DNA of 31,374 nt, from the NCBI GenBank assembly GCA_025464025.1, contig JAODBP010000122.1:1-31374 (forward strand), in the 5' to 3' direction. Shown one piece after another: positions 17,701-25,893 of this stretch. Source of the DNA: Actinomycetes bacterium (lineage in GTDB: Bacteria; Actinomycetota; Acidimicrobiia; Acidimicrobiales; CADCSY01). The stretch's first letter is position 1, and each line of letters opens with the position of its first letter. The position numbers and the translations under genes were made by a program. The notes under the pieces were generated by a model. That model had not been told where the DNA came from. It searched no databases and was given only the letters and a program-made list of their open reading frames with translations.

Positions 17701-17856
17701 GTGGAGGGGGTGCCGCTGGTCGTCCGGCTCGCGATCCCCAACAAGGAGCTGCGCTGCGCCCTGGCCCGGGCGCTCAACCGCTACTACGCCGAGGTGTACG
17801 CCGACAGCGACCGGCTGGCACCGGTGATCGATCGAGCAGGCAGTCGCTCTCGGTGA
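17701..17856 (+). pseudogene. short 51-codon ORF, probably a gene remnant
   Basis: The predicted product contains VVRLAIPNKELR followed by ALARALNRYYAEVYAD and stops soon after at SRSR. The IPNKE(I/V)R segment recalls a conserved stretch in AAA-ATPase-like/PD-(D/E)XK nuclease proteins (PF09820/PF08011 type), which are 500 aa or more; that resemblance is from memory and weak. A leaderless -10-like box precedes the GTG. It may be a truncated remnant still under a live promoter, or a genuine small protein. Confidence 0.4.
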
Positions 17857-17927
17857 GGAGCTCCCTGACCTCGGCCCGATCGGTCGTTCCGTCGTCACAC
17901 CGCGCCATCGTCACGAGACCGCCGCCC

Positions 17928-17939
17928 CCTCCCGGGAGG
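17928..17939. promoter_or_regulatory. 12-bp palindrome upstream of the CoA-transferase promoter
   Basis: CCTCCCGGGAGG is a perfect palindrome 9 nt upstream of the -10-like box TACGAT, in the region a -35 element would occupy. It could be an operator. A palindrome of this length can arise by chance in such GC-rich DNA. Confidence 0.25.
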
Positions 17940-17948
17940 AACGGGGCC

Positions 17949-17954
17949 TACGAT
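17949..17954 (+). promoter_or_regulatory. leaderless-type -10 box for the CoA-transferase/hydratase operon
   Basis: TACGAT lies 7 nt before the ATG at 17962, with no ribosome binding site between. This is the expected geometry for leaderless transcription. Confidence 0.5.
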
Positions 17955-17961
17955 CCGCCTG

Positions 17962-19128
17962 ATGACGCACCTGCCGCTCGACGACGTCCGGGTCGTCGAC
18001 CTCACCGTCGCCCGGGCCGGGCCGGCGTGCGTGCGTCAGCTGGCGGACTGGGGCGCCGACGTCGTGCGCGTCGAGCACGCGGGGCCGGGGGTGCTCGGGC
18101 ACCGGCACGGTTCGGACCCCCAGAACCTCCATCGCAACGTGCGGTCGCTTTCGCTCGACCTGCGCTCGCCCGGCGCGCTGGACGTCCTGCACCGGCTCGT
18201 CGACCGGGCCGACGTCGTCGTCGAGAACATGCGCCCGTCGGTGAAGCACCGGCGGGGGTTCGACTACGAGGCGCTGCGGGCCCGCAACCCCCGCCTCGTC
18301 TACGGCTCGATCTCCGGCTTCGGGCAGGACGGCCCCTACGCCGAACGTGGCGGCCTCGACCAGGTGGCCCAGGGGATGGGCGGCCTCATGAGCGTGACCG
18401 GGGAGCCGGGTGGGACCCCACTCCGGGTCGGGATCCCGATCTCCGACCTCACGGCTGGCCTCTACCTCGCCATCGGGATCCTCGTCGCCCTCCACGACCG
18501 TGAGCGCACCGGCGAGGGGCGCTGGGTGCAGACCTCGTTGCTCGAGTCGATGGTCGCCATGCTCGACTTCCAGGCCACCCGCTGGACGATGGACCACACG
18601 GTGCCCGAGTCCGAGGGCAACCACCACCCGACCCTGGTCCCGATGGGGTGCTTCGCCACGCTCGACGGGCACGTCAACGTGGGCGCGCCGGGCGGTCGGC
18701 TGCTCGAGCGGTTCTACGAGGCCGTCGGGCTGCCCGAGCTGGCCGCGGACGAGCGGTTCACGTCGTTCGACGGGCGGGCTGCCCACCGCGAGGAGCTCAA
18801 CGCCGCGGTCGGGGCCCGGCTCGCGTCTGCCACGACGGCGCACTGGGTCGAGGCGTTCAACGAGGTCGGCGTGCCGTGCGGACCGGTGTACCGGCTCGAC
18901 GAGGTGTTCGCCGACCCGCAGGTCGAGCACCTGGGCCTGGTGGCGTCGGTCGAGCACCCGGCGCTGGGGCCCATCGACCTCATCCGCAACCCGGTGTCGA
19001 TCGGCGACGTCCGCACCGTGCGTGCGCCGGCGCCCGACGCCGGGCAGGACTCCGATGCCGTGCTCGCCGAGCTCGGGTTCGACGCCGATGCCGTCGCCCG
19101 GTTGCGCGCCGAGGGGATCGTCCCGTGA
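17962..19128 (+). CDS. class III (CaiB/BaiF-type) acyl-CoA transferase
   Basis: A 388-aa cytoplasmic enzyme that moves CoA between carboxylic acids, activating a substrate acid without ATP. The N-terminal LDDVRVVDLT, the WGADVVRVEH element and SLSLDLRSP are family hallmarks. The catalytic aspartate is best placed at Asp162 in GIPISDLTAGLYLAIGI, the residue that forms the acyl-aspartyl intermediate in formyl-CoA transferase. GRWVQTSLLES and the small-domain segment around HVNVGAP follow. The length is normal for the family. It is the first gene of a two-gene unit; its stop overlaps the hydratase start as GTGA. The substrate is unknown; the neighbour suggests an unsaturated or hydroxylated acyl-CoA route like the carnitine cai pair. 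Confidence 0.93.
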   Translation: MTHLPLDDVRVVDLTVARAGPACVRQLADWGADVVRVEHAGPGVLGHRHGSDPQNLHRNVRSLSLDLRSPGALDVLHRLVDRADVVVENMRPSVKHRRGFDYEALRARNPRLVYGSISGFGQDGPYAERGGLDQVAQGMGGLMSVTGEPGGTPLRVGIPISDLTAGLYLAIGILVALHDRERTGEGRWVQTSLLESMVAMLDFQATRWTMDHTVPESEGNHHPTLVPMGCFATLDGHVNVGAPGGRLLERFYEAVGLPELAADERFTSFDGRAAHREELNAAVGARLASATTAHWVEAFNEVGVPCGPVYRLDEVFADPQVEHLGLVASVEHPALGPIDLIRNPVSIGDVRTVRAPAPDAGQDSDAVLAELGFDADAVARLRAEGIVP

Positions 19129-19895
19129 GCGACGGGCTCCGCGTGGCGGTCGATGCCGGCGTGGCGACGTTGTGGCTCGATCGGCCGGAGAAGCGCAACG
19201 CCGTCACCTACGAGATGTGGCGAGGCATCGGTGATCGGTGCACGGAGCTCGCCGACGACCCGTCGGTCCGCCTGCTCGTCGTGCGCGGCGCCGGCGGCCA
19301 CTTCTGCGCCGGCGCCGACATCGGTGGCTTCGCCGGCCCGATGCCGCCCGACTACGGGCGGGTCAACCACGCCGCCGAGGTCGCCCTCTCCAGCTTCCCA
19401 AAGCCCACGATCGCCTTCATCACCGGCGCGTGCGTCGGCGGGGGAGCGGAGATCGCCGTCGCCTGCGACCTGCGCATCGCCGACACGTCCGCCCGGTTCG
19501 GCATCACCCCGGCCCGGCTCGGCATCGTCTACCCGCCGTTCGCCATCGAGCGGGTCGTCCGTTTGATCGGCGCGGCATCGGCCAAGCACCTCCTGTTCTC
19601 GGCCGAGCTGATCGACGCCGATCGCGCGTTGCGCATCGGGTTGGTCGACGAGGTCCACGAGCCCGCCGCCGCGACCGAGCGCCTCGCCGCGTTCACGTCC
19701 CTGTTGGCGACCGAGCGGTCGCTCCTCACCCAGGAGGCGAGCAAGGCGATGATCGACGCCGCGGCCGAGACCGGTTCGATCCCCGACGACCTCGTCGAGC
19801 GGTGGAACCGGGAGATGTCGACGAGCCCGGATCGGGCGGAGGGCGTCGCCGCCTTCCTGGAGCGACGCCCGCCCCGCTTCACCTGGCCCAACTAG
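19125..19895 (+). CDS. enoyl-CoA hydratase/isomerase family protein with an altered active site
   Basis: A 256-aa crotonase-fold enzyme acting on acyl-CoA. RPEKRNAVT near residue 20, the oxyanion-hole segment GGHFCAGADI (58-66) and KPTIAFITGACVGGGAEIA (93-111) are clear. Glu109 matches the first catalytic glutamate of classic hydratases. The second, normally in FGxPE, is absent: the segment reads FGITPARLG, with Pro129 in that place. Water addition may therefore be weak and another crotonase reaction (isomerase, decarboxylase or hydrolase) is possible. The GTG start overlaps the CoA-transferase stop. The TAG stop directly abuts the stop of the opposite-strand molybdoenzyme gene. Confidence 0.9.
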   Translation: MSDGLRVAVDAGVATLWLDRPEKRNAVTYEMWRGIGDRCTELADDPSVRLLVVRGAGGHFCAGADIGGFAGPMPPDYGRVNHAAEVALSSFPKPTIAFITGACVGGGAEIAVACDLRIADTSARFGITPARLGIVYPPFAIERVVRLIGAASAKHLLFSAELIDADRALRIGLVDEVHEPAAATERLAAFTSLLATERSLLTQEASKAMIDAAAETGSIPDDLVERWNREMSTSPDRAEGVAAFLERRPPRFTWPN

Positions 19896-21926
19896 CTAGC
19901 CAGCCTCCACGGTGACGGGGATGGTCGAGAACCGGGGCATGCCCGTGATCGGGTCGAGCATGTCGGTGTCGTCGGTGATCCAGTTGACGTTCGTGCTCAG
20001 GAACCCGTGGGGGACGGCCACCGCGCCCCGACGCATCGTCGGGTCCAGGCGCACGGACAACGTCAGCGAGCCGATCTGCGTGGTGACGACGGCGGTGCCG
20101 CCGTCGACCAACCGACGGTCGGCGGCGTCGGCGGGGTTGACGAAGAGGGCGGCCTCGTCGTGACGCTCGAGCGCGATCTCGCGGTGGATGGAGTTCATGT
20201 GGTGGCGCTGGCGCCGTGACACGAGGACGAGGCCCGTGGGCGGCCGAGCGATGTCGCGCAGCTGGTCGACCAGTCGGGACGGAGCCAGGTTCCAACGCTT
20301 GGTCGGCAGTGCGTGCTCGGTGAACCAGGGCTGGCGGTCGATCTCGACCAGCGTGCCTCCCGGTGTCGCGGCGATCTCGTCGAACGGCAGGCGAGGATCC
20401 GGGAAGATGACGTGCTGGATGATCGCCCGATCGCTGGGATCGGCGTCGATGGCATCGGGGAGCACCTGGATGCCGAGCCGCCGCGCCACCTCGACGATGA
20501 ACCACCACATCGGCCGCCGGTCGGCCACGAGCGGCAGGACGGCGTCGGTGTACTGGCCGAAGACCTCTGGTTGGAGCGAGTGGGCCATGTTGCAGTCCGC
20601 CCGCTCGAGCTGGGCCGCCGCCGGGAAGACGTGGGTGGCGACCGAGGTCATGTCGCCGTCGACGACGTCGGCGACGGCGAGGACCTCGATGTTCGAGTAC
20701 GCCTCGAGCACCCTCGCGTGGTTGGGGACCATGGCGAGCGGGTTGCCACCCAGCACGACCAGCGCCCTGACGTTGCCGGCTTCGATCTCGTCGGACAGGC
20801 CGGCGGCCGGGTGCTGGCCGTCGAGCCAGCTCTCGAGGTCCGGGCGTGAGCGTGGCCCGGGCGCGGGTTCGTCGGCGAGCGCGGTCGGCGTCGCGGCGAG
20901 CGCCAGCTTGTCGAGCTGCGTCCAGAACCCCGGGTTGAACCAGATCCCACCCGGGCGCTCGATGGAGCCGGTGACGGCGTGGAGCGCCAGCACGAGCCAC
21001 TCGGTGACCGTGCACTGGGGCGAGAAGGAGATGCCGGTGCCCGGCAGGACGCTCAGGCGACCCGCCCGGCGGATGGCGGTGACGAAGTCGGTGAGGTCCG
21101 TCGGCTCGACGTCGGCGATCTCGGCCGCGACCTCCAGCGTGTAGGGCTCGACGACCTCACGGAGCACCTCCACCCGCTCGGTCCACTGGGTGATGAACTG
21201 CTCGTCGGCGCCGTCGAGCAGCAGCTCGCGGATCGCGTAGGCGAGCACGGCGTGGTCGCTGCCCGGCCGGAGCGCGACGTGCCGGGTGGCGTGGTTCGCC
21301 GACTCCGTCCGGCGCGGGTCGAACACCCACACCTCGCCGCGGGCCGCGATCTCGCGGATCGTCCCGATCGGGTCGGGGAACGAGTAGGTGTGCCCGTGTG
21401 ACACCTGGGGGTTCAGGCCGAACAGCACGAGGAGGTTGCAGCGTCGAGCGTCGAACGACGGTCCCGCCGGCCATCGACCGATCATCAGGCGCATCGCCGT
21501 GCGCCGGGCGATCGAGTCGAGCGAGGTGGTCGAGTAGACGCTGCGGGTCCCGAGCGCCTTGGCGAACCTGACGGCCAGGCCGCCGGCGGCCGTGTCGGCG
21601 AAGGTCGGACCGCCGTAGTAGAAGGCGATCGCGTCGGGCCCGTGCTCGTCGCGGATCTTCGCGAGTCGCTGGCCGAGGTCGTCGACCACCTCCTCGGGCG
21701 TCACCTGTCGACGCTGCGTCCCGCGGCCGATCGTGGCGTGATCCAACCGGTCGGGCGCATGGTGCGAGATCTGCAGGGCGCGGCCCTTCGGGCACATGTA
21801 GCCCCGGGACACCTCGTGGTCCGGATCCGGCTTGATGTCGAGGATCCGGTCACCGTCGGTCGTGACGAGGATCCCGCACTGGATCGAGCAGATGCGGCAC
21901 ATCGATCGCACCGTCGTCGTCGTCAT
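19896..21926 (-). CDS. [4Fe-4S] molybdopterin oxidoreductase, formate-dehydrogenase-like
   Basis: A 676-aa member of the DMSO-reductase superfamily (Mo-bisPGD enzymes). The N-terminal cluster motif is complete: Cys10, Cys13, Cys17 and Cys45 (C-x2-C-x3-C-x27-C, ending in YMCPKG). The molybdopterin domain follows, with VLFGLNPQVSHGH and VVLGGNPLAMVPNH for cofactor binding. The C-terminal dinucleotide-binding domain includes HHMNSIHRE, LFVNPADA and PHGF. The Mo-ligand position lies in the TTSLDSIARR segment, where Ser or Asp is possible but no Cys or selenocysteine is seen. No Tat signal is present, so it should be cytoplasmic. It is last in a three-gene operon and its start overlaps the DUF1214-like stop as ATGA. 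No partner electron-transfer subunit is nearby. The substrate is unknown. Confidence 0.9.
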   Translation of the reverse strand: MTTTTVRSMCRICSIQCGILVTTDGDRILDIKPDPDHEVSRGYMCPKGRALQISHHAPDRLDHATIGRGTQRRQVTPEEVVDDLGQRLAKIRDEHGPDAIAFYYGGPTFADTAAGGLAVRFAKALGTRSVYSTTSLDSIARRTAMRLMIGRWPAGPSFDARRCNLLVLFGLNPQVSHGHTYSFPDPIGTIREIAARGEVWVFDPRRTESANHATRHVALRPGSDHAVLAYAIRELLLDGADEQFITQWTERVEVLREVVEPYTLEVAAEIADVEPTDLTDFVTAIRRAGRLSVLPGTGISFSPQCTVTEWLVLALHAVTGSIERPGGIWFNPGFWTQLDKLALAATPTALADEPAPGPRSRPDLESWLDGQHPAAGLSDEIEAGNVRALVVLGGNPLAMVPNHARVLEAYSNIEVLAVADVVDGDMTSVATHVFPAAAQLERADCNMAHSLQPEVFGQYTDAVLPLVADRRPMWWFIVEVARRLGIQVLPDAIDADPSDRAIIQHVIFPDPRLPFDEIAATPGGTLVEIDRQPWFTEHALPTKRWNLAPSRLVDQLRDIARPPTGLVLVSRRQRHHMNSIHREIALERHDEAALFVNPADAADRRLVDGGTAVVTTQIGSLTLSVRLDPTMRRGAVAVPHGFLSTNVNWITDDTDMLDPITGMPRFSTIPVTVEAG

Positions 21927-23200
21927 GTCCCCAGCCTCCGTCGATAGGTCGTGGCCCGGTCCTGCTGCTGCCGGCGTCGCTCCTCGGGCGTGACGAACCG
22001 GGTGCCGTCGGGCAGGAGCGGACCGAGATCGTCCATGCGCACGACCCGCGCGTCGCGCACGGCGGCGTCGGCGGTGACGTCGCCGGGGAGCGACTGCCAG
22101 CGCACCTGGAAGGTGCCGGCGGTCAACCCCGCGGTGTCGAGCCAGTTGTGGACGCCGGGGTCGCTCGGTCCGGCCACGAGGGTAATGGTGCCGTCGGCGT
22201 TGCGCTCGGCCTGGCTGGCGTTGAAGCTCCCGGTGCGATCGACGTACTCGACGGCGCGGGTCCACGGGTCCGAGATCTGGAAGTCGAAGAAGCGGGCGTC
22301 CAGCGGGTCGACGGTGACCAGCCAGACCTCGTCGGGCCCGAGCGCGAAGCACCCCTGCTGGGTCATGCCCCACCCCTGCACCCGCCGCCAGGGCTGGGGG
22401 ACCTCGTTCAACGGCTTGGCGTGGACGTAGGTCTCGTACCAGTTGAGCCAGAACGGGGCGTACGACGACAGGATCTCGCCGGCGTGTCGCGCCATGGCTT
22501 CCTCGCTCGGCCGCTTGTAGCCGGCCGGCGGGTCGAGTCGCTCGATCGCCAGGTCGACGGGGAGCTCGAGCGACCAGTCGGCCAGCGAGTCCCGGACGAC
22601 CACGTGCAGGCCATGCTCGTCCGCTGGCACCTGGAGGTGGTTCGGCCGACCTCCGGCGGGATCTCCGTCGATCGTGATGGTGAAGCTGCCGTCGGGGTCG
22701 AGCGAGATCGCCTCGCTCTTGATGCCGGCGAGCTCGTCCATGTGGCCCTCGGCGTTCATCGTCTGGGTCACGCCGGGGATCGTCCGGTACACGACGAAGG
22801 TCTGCTGCGCAGGTCCGACGTCGGCGACGGTGCCCGTGATCCGGTACCGGGCGGCGCCGTCGATCGTCGCGTGCCGGTAGACGTTGTCGGGGGCATCGAG
22901 CCCGTAGCCCGACCCCGGGACCTCGAGACCCATCCAGTCGTGGGCGGCGTTCGTCCCCCACAGGATGAAGGGGACCACGGTGTCGTGGTTGGCGGCGTAG
23001 AGCGCGGCCTGGAACCCGAGGGCCTCGACCGCGGCGTCGAGGGTGGAGCGACCGCTCTCGGTCGCCGCGAGGGGGCTCCCGGCGAAGAGCGACTTCGCCC
23101 GCTCCAGCTCGGTCTGGAGCGAGGCCTGGGCGTAGAGCCGCAACGCGCACCGCTCGCGTTCGAGCTGCTCGGGCTTGGCCAGGATCGGTTGCTGCGCCAT
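21923..23200 (-). CDS. DUF1214-like protein in the monooxygenase operon
   Basis: A 425-aa protein with no signal peptide or membrane helix. The C-terminal third fits the DUF1214 pattern: DEVWLVTVDPLDARFFDFQISDPW, then SFNASQAERNADGTITLVAG, then DPGVHNWLDTAGLTAGTFQVRW. The N-terminal half includes LGFQAALYAANHD and WGTNAAHDWMGLEVPG and is less familiar. The biochemical role of this family is not established. The ATG is preceded by GGGAG, 8 nt after the monooxygenase stop, and the stop overlaps the molybdoenzyme start, so the three proteins are probably made together. Its placement between an oxygenase and a molybdoenzyme suggests a step on the same substrate; that is inference. Confidence 0.8.
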   Translation of the reverse strand: MAQQPILAKPEQLERERCALRLYAQASLQTELERAKSLFAGSPLAATESGRSTLDAAVEALGFQAALYAANHDTVVPFILWGTNAAHDWMGLEVPGSGYGLDAPDNVYRHATIDGAARYRITGTVADVGPAQQTFVVYRTIPGVTQTMNAEGHMDELAGIKSEAISLDPDGSFTITIDGDPAGGRPNHLQVPADEHGLHVVVRDSLADWSLELPVDLAIERLDPPAGYKRPSEEAMARHAGEILSSYAPFWLNWYETYVHAKPLNEVPQPWRRVQGWGMTQQGCFALGPDEVWLVTVDPLDARFFDFQISDPWTRAVEYVDRTGSFNASQAERNADGTITLVAGPSDPGVHNWLDTAGLTAGTFQVRWQSLPGDVTADAAVRDARVVRMDDLGPLLPDGTRFVTPEERRRQQQDRATTYRRRLGT

Positions 23201-23208
23201 CTGCTCCC

Positions 23209-24984
23209 TCAGTCGGGGTCGATCGGCGTGCGAACGAGGCCCGCCATGCTGCCCTCGTCGCGCCAGGCGGCGAGGAGGTCGCGGAACTCGACCGCGCTGC
23301 GCATGTAGATGCCGCCCCGGCGGCTGCGCTGGTCCGGCGCCTGGAGCTCGTTGTTCAGGTAGCCGGGCGTGCACCGGGCGAAGTAGGCGCCGTACGCGCC
23401 GATCGTGGCGCTGATGAGGCGGAACCACGTCTCCTCGGCGTCCATGTCGGGCTGGACGGTCACACCCTGCTCGAGCGCTCGGGCCACGACCCACGCGATG
23501 TGCTCGGCGTTCTTGGTCGCCGGGTAGGCGATGTTGATGTGCTGCCCGCCCTGGACGATGCCGTTCATGCAGTAGTTCGGGAAGCCGTGGCTGAACATCC
23601 CGTGCAGCGTCCAGGCGCCTTCGGCCCACGCCTGCGACAGCGACACGCCACCCTCGCCGACCGGGTCGAACCCGAGGCGGTCGGTGTAGAAGGTGCTCGG
23701 CGCGTCGAAGCCGGTGGCGTACACGATCAGGTCGAGCTCGATCTCCTGGTCGCCGACGACGATGCCCCGCTCGGTGAGCTGCTCGACGCCCCGTCCGTCG
23801 GTGTCGACGAGCGTGACGTCGTCGCGGTTGAACGCCGGCAGGTAGTCGTCGTGGAAGCACGGCCGCTTGCAGCTGACGCCGTACCACGGCTTCATCGCCT
23901 CGGCGGTGGCCTCGTCCTGGACCACGTCGTCGATGCGGGCCCGCACCTTCTCCATGAGCTCGAAGTCGAGCATCCGGAGCTCCTCTGCCTCCTCCTCGTC
24001 GCGCGGCTGCTTCTTGACGTCGACCTTGAACATCTCGGTCCAGCCGTCCTGGACCAGGTCGACGTCCGGGTCGCCGCCCGTGGTCATCTCGATGAAGTTC
24101 GCCTGGCGCTCCTCGTGCCAGCCCGGCGTCGACGACATCTCGGCGTACCACTCGGGATCGGTGTCGCGCTGGTTCCGCGGGCTGACCGACGACGGGGTGC
24201 GCTGGAACACGTAGAGGTGCTTCGCGGCCTCGGCGAGCTTGGGCACGGCCTGGATGGCGGTGGCGCCGGTGCCGATGATGCCGACGACCTTGTCGCGCAG
24301 GCGGTCCATCGGCTCCTCCGGACCGCCGCCCGTGTAGGCGTAGTCCCACCGGCTGGTGTGGAACGAGTGCCCGCGGAACTCCTCGATGCCGGGGATGCCG
24401 GGGAGCTTGGCCTTGGAGAGGATGCCGGCACAGGTCACGAGGAAGCGCGCCGCCAGCTGGTCGCCCCGCGTGGTCGTGACGAGCCACCGCTTGGCCTCCT
24501 CGTCCCAGACCGCGCCCGTCACCTCGGTCTGGAAGAGGGCGTGGGGGTACATGTCGAAGTGGCGCCCCAGCAGCTGGGCGTACTCGAAGATCTCCTGCGC
24601 GTGGGCGTACTTCTTGGTCGGCATGTAGCCGACGTCCTCGAGCAGCGGCAGGTAGGTGTACGACTCGACGTCGCACATGCAGCCGGGATAGCGGTTCCAG
24701 TACCAGGTGCCGCCGAAGTCGCCGGCCTTGTCGATCATCCGGTAGGAGGTGACGCCCTGCTTGGTGAGGTAGGCGGCGGTGGTCATGCCGGCCCACCCGG
24801 TCCCGACGATCACGACGTCGGTCTCCTCGACGAGCGGGTCGCGCGTGAGCGGCTCGGCGAACGGGTCGGCATCGAAGGCCTCGTTCAGGTCGCCGATCGA
24901 CCGGTACGTGCGGACGCCGTCGGTCAGCCGCTTTCGCCGCTCCTGCTCGTACCGAGCCGCGAGCTCGTCGGGAGTGAGGGCCAC
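23209..24984 (-). CDS. flavin-dependent Baeyer-Villiger-type monooxygenase
   Basis: A 591-aa FAD/NADPH enzyme expected to insert oxygen next to a ketone to give an ester or lactone. The FAD Rossmann motif is VGTGWAGM (G61-x-G-x-x-G66), the NADPH motif IGTGATA (238-243). The type I Baeyer-Villiger fingerprint F-x-G-x3-H-x3-W is FRGHSFHTSRWD at 203-214. GGTWYWNRYPG and CDVES after the FAD motif are also characteristic. An N-terminal extension of about 55 aa precedes the FAD domain, as in phenylacetone/steroid-type members. The GTG at 24984 has a -10-like box 7 nt upstream and no ribosome binding site. The next gene follows after 8 nt. The substrate is unknown; cyclic, aromatic or steroid ketones are all possible. 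Confidence 0.92.
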   Translation of the reverse strand: MALTPDELAARYEQERRKRLTDGVRTYRSIGDLNEAFDADPFAEPLTRDPLVEETDVVIVGTGWAGMTTAAYLTKQGVTSYRMIDKAGDFGGTWYWNRYPGCMCDVESYTYLPLLEDVGYMPTKKYAHAQEIFEYAQLLGRHFDMYPHALFQTEVTGAVWDEEAKRWLVTTTRGDQLAARFLVTCAGILSKAKLPGIPGIEEFRGHSFHTSRWDYAYTGGGPEEPMDRLRDKVVGIIGTGATAIQAVPKLAEAAKHLYVFQRTPSSVSPRNQRDTDPEWYAEMSSTPGWHEERQANFIEMTTGGDPDVDLVQDGWTEMFKVDVKKQPRDEEEAEELRMLDFELMEKVRARIDDVVQDEATAEAMKPWYGVSCKRPCFHDDYLPAFNRDDVTLVDTDGRGVEQLTERGIVVGDQEIELDLIVYATGFDAPSTFYTDRLGFDPVGEGGVSLSQAWAEGAWTLHGMFSHGFPNYCMNGIVQGGQHINIAYPATKNAEHIAWVVARALEQGVTVQPDMDAEETWFRLISATIGAYGAYFARCTPGYLNNELQAPDQRSRRGGIYMRSAVEFRDLLAAWRDEGSMAGLVRTPIDPD

Positions 24985-24991
24985 GGCCGGG

Positions 24992-24997
24992 AACCTA
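24992..24997 (-). promoter_or_regulatory. leaderless-type -10 box for the monooxygenase operon
   Basis: On the minus strand TAGGTT lies 7 nt before the GTG at 24984, inside the 49-bp gap after the nucleotidyltransferase gene. It suggests the monooxygenase operon has its own promoter rather than relying on readthrough. Confidence 0.5.
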
Positions 24998-25033
24998 GCA
25001 AGCGCGATGCCGTCCGCTCCGGGCGGAAAGGGG

Positions 25034-25567
25034 TCAGCTGGCGAGGGCGAGCAGGCGGCGGATCCGGTCGTCGTCCGGACCGAGCAGGCGGGCGAGGACG
25101 CCGACCACGACCTCGACGTCGAGGGTGCCGGCGTCGGCCATCTCCTCGAGGTCGGCCCAGTCCTTGGTCCGGTCGAAGAACGCCTTGAACACGGCGAGGT
25201 CGCGGCAACCGAGGAACGGCAGCTCGTCGTCCAGGAACGGCTCGGTGCGGCACCGGGTGGCGGCGCCCTCGTGGTAGGCGGTCGTGTTGAAGAACACGTC
25301 GACCGGCGTGGTGTCCCACCACAGCCGGACCTGGCCGTCGCGCTGGATGGCGGCGAGGTCGTCGTCGTCCCAGGTGACGCCGTCGGGGAGGGCGGCGAGG
25401 ACGTCGCCGGCCCGCTCCGGGGGGACGAACAGGTTCACGTCGATGTCGATCGTGCCCCGGGCCCGCTGGGTGCACCAGGCGAGGGCCAGCGCCCCACCGA
25501 AGGCGTGGGGGATCCGACCCGCGTCGAGCGCCCGGTGGAGGGCGACGATCCGGCCGGGGAGGTTCAC
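25034..25567 (-). CDS. nucleotidyltransferase-fold protein, AbiEii/MenA-like candidate toxin
   Basis: A 177-aa minimal nucleotidyltransferase. The fold's signature is present: GG at 24-25 (HAFGGALALAW), the DxD pair Asp41 and Asp43 in RGTIDIDVNLFV, and a third acidic residue, Asp90 in PVDVFF. This GG...DID...D pattern matches the AbiEii/AbiGii group, some of which modify tRNA as toxins. A C-terminal helical part follows (DLAVFKAFFDRTKDWADLEEM). The GTG overlaps the stop of the upstream XRE gene as GTGA, the antitoxin-first order usual for toxin-antitoxin pairs. A toxin role is inference. A house-keeping modifying enzyme is the alternative. Confidence 0.8.
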   Translation of the reverse strand: MNLPGRIVALHRALDAGRIPHAFGGALALAWCTQRARGTIDIDVNLFVPPERAGDVLAALPDGVTWDDDDLAAIQRDGQVRLWWDTTPVDVFFNTTAYHEGAATRCRTEPFLDDELPFLGCRDLAVFKAFFDRTKDWADLEEMADAGTLDVEVVVGVLARLLGPDDDRIRRLLALAS

Positions 25568-25881
25568 GTGGCCGGACCGAACCGCGGGTAGCGCAGCGAC
25601 CGGGTGTGGCGGGCCGGGAACTGGGCGGCCAGCTCGAGCACGGCGACCAGCTCGTTGCCCTTGGCCACCCGGTCCTCGCCGGCGGGCCGGGCGAGGAGCT
25701 CGAGCTCGGGCTCGAAGCCGGCCGCCCGCAGGATGCGCTCGAGGGTGTCGACCCGGGGCACCTTGGCGCCCGACTCGTAGGCCGACAGGGTGGCGTGCGA
25801 GGTGCCGGCCCGGGCGGCCAGGGCTCGGAGGGTCAGGCCGGCCCGCCGCCGGGCGCTGCGCAGGGTCGTCGCCGCATCCAC
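25564..25881 (-). CDS. XRE-family helix-turn-helix regulator, candidate antitoxin
   Basis: A 105-aa DNA-binding protein with a Cro/XRE helix-turn-helix at about residues 5-58: LRSARRRAGLTLRALAARAGTSHATLSAYESGAKVPRVDTLERIL. The C-terminal part (ELELLARP onward) is unrelated to DNA binding and may contact the partner. The GTG at 25881 is placed by a -10-like box 6 nt upstream. A 20-bp palindrome covers that box, so the protein probably represses its own operon. Its stop overlaps the nucleotidyltransferase start. Confidence 0.85.
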   Translation of the reverse strand: MDAATTLRSARRRAGLTLRALAARAGTSHATLSAYESGAKVPRVDTLERILRAAGFEPELELLARPAGEDRVAKGNELVAVLELAAQFPARHTRSLRYPRFGPAT

Positions 25882-25887
25882 GACCTC

Positions 25888-25893
25888 ATGGTA
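25888..25893 (-). promoter_or_regulatory. leaderless-type -10 box for the XRE/nucleotidyltransferase pair
   Basis: On the minus strand TACCAT lies exactly 6 nt before the GTG at 25881. It is almost entirely inside the right half-site of the palindrome at 25889-25908 when read on that strand, so a bound repressor would block it. Confidence 0.5.

Noticed and set aside
19896..23150. A single 1084-codon molybdoenzyme fused to its upstream neighbour
   Set aside because: The first 408 codons are a shadow of the DUF1214-like gene; the family N-terminus with its cysteine cluster begins at 21926.
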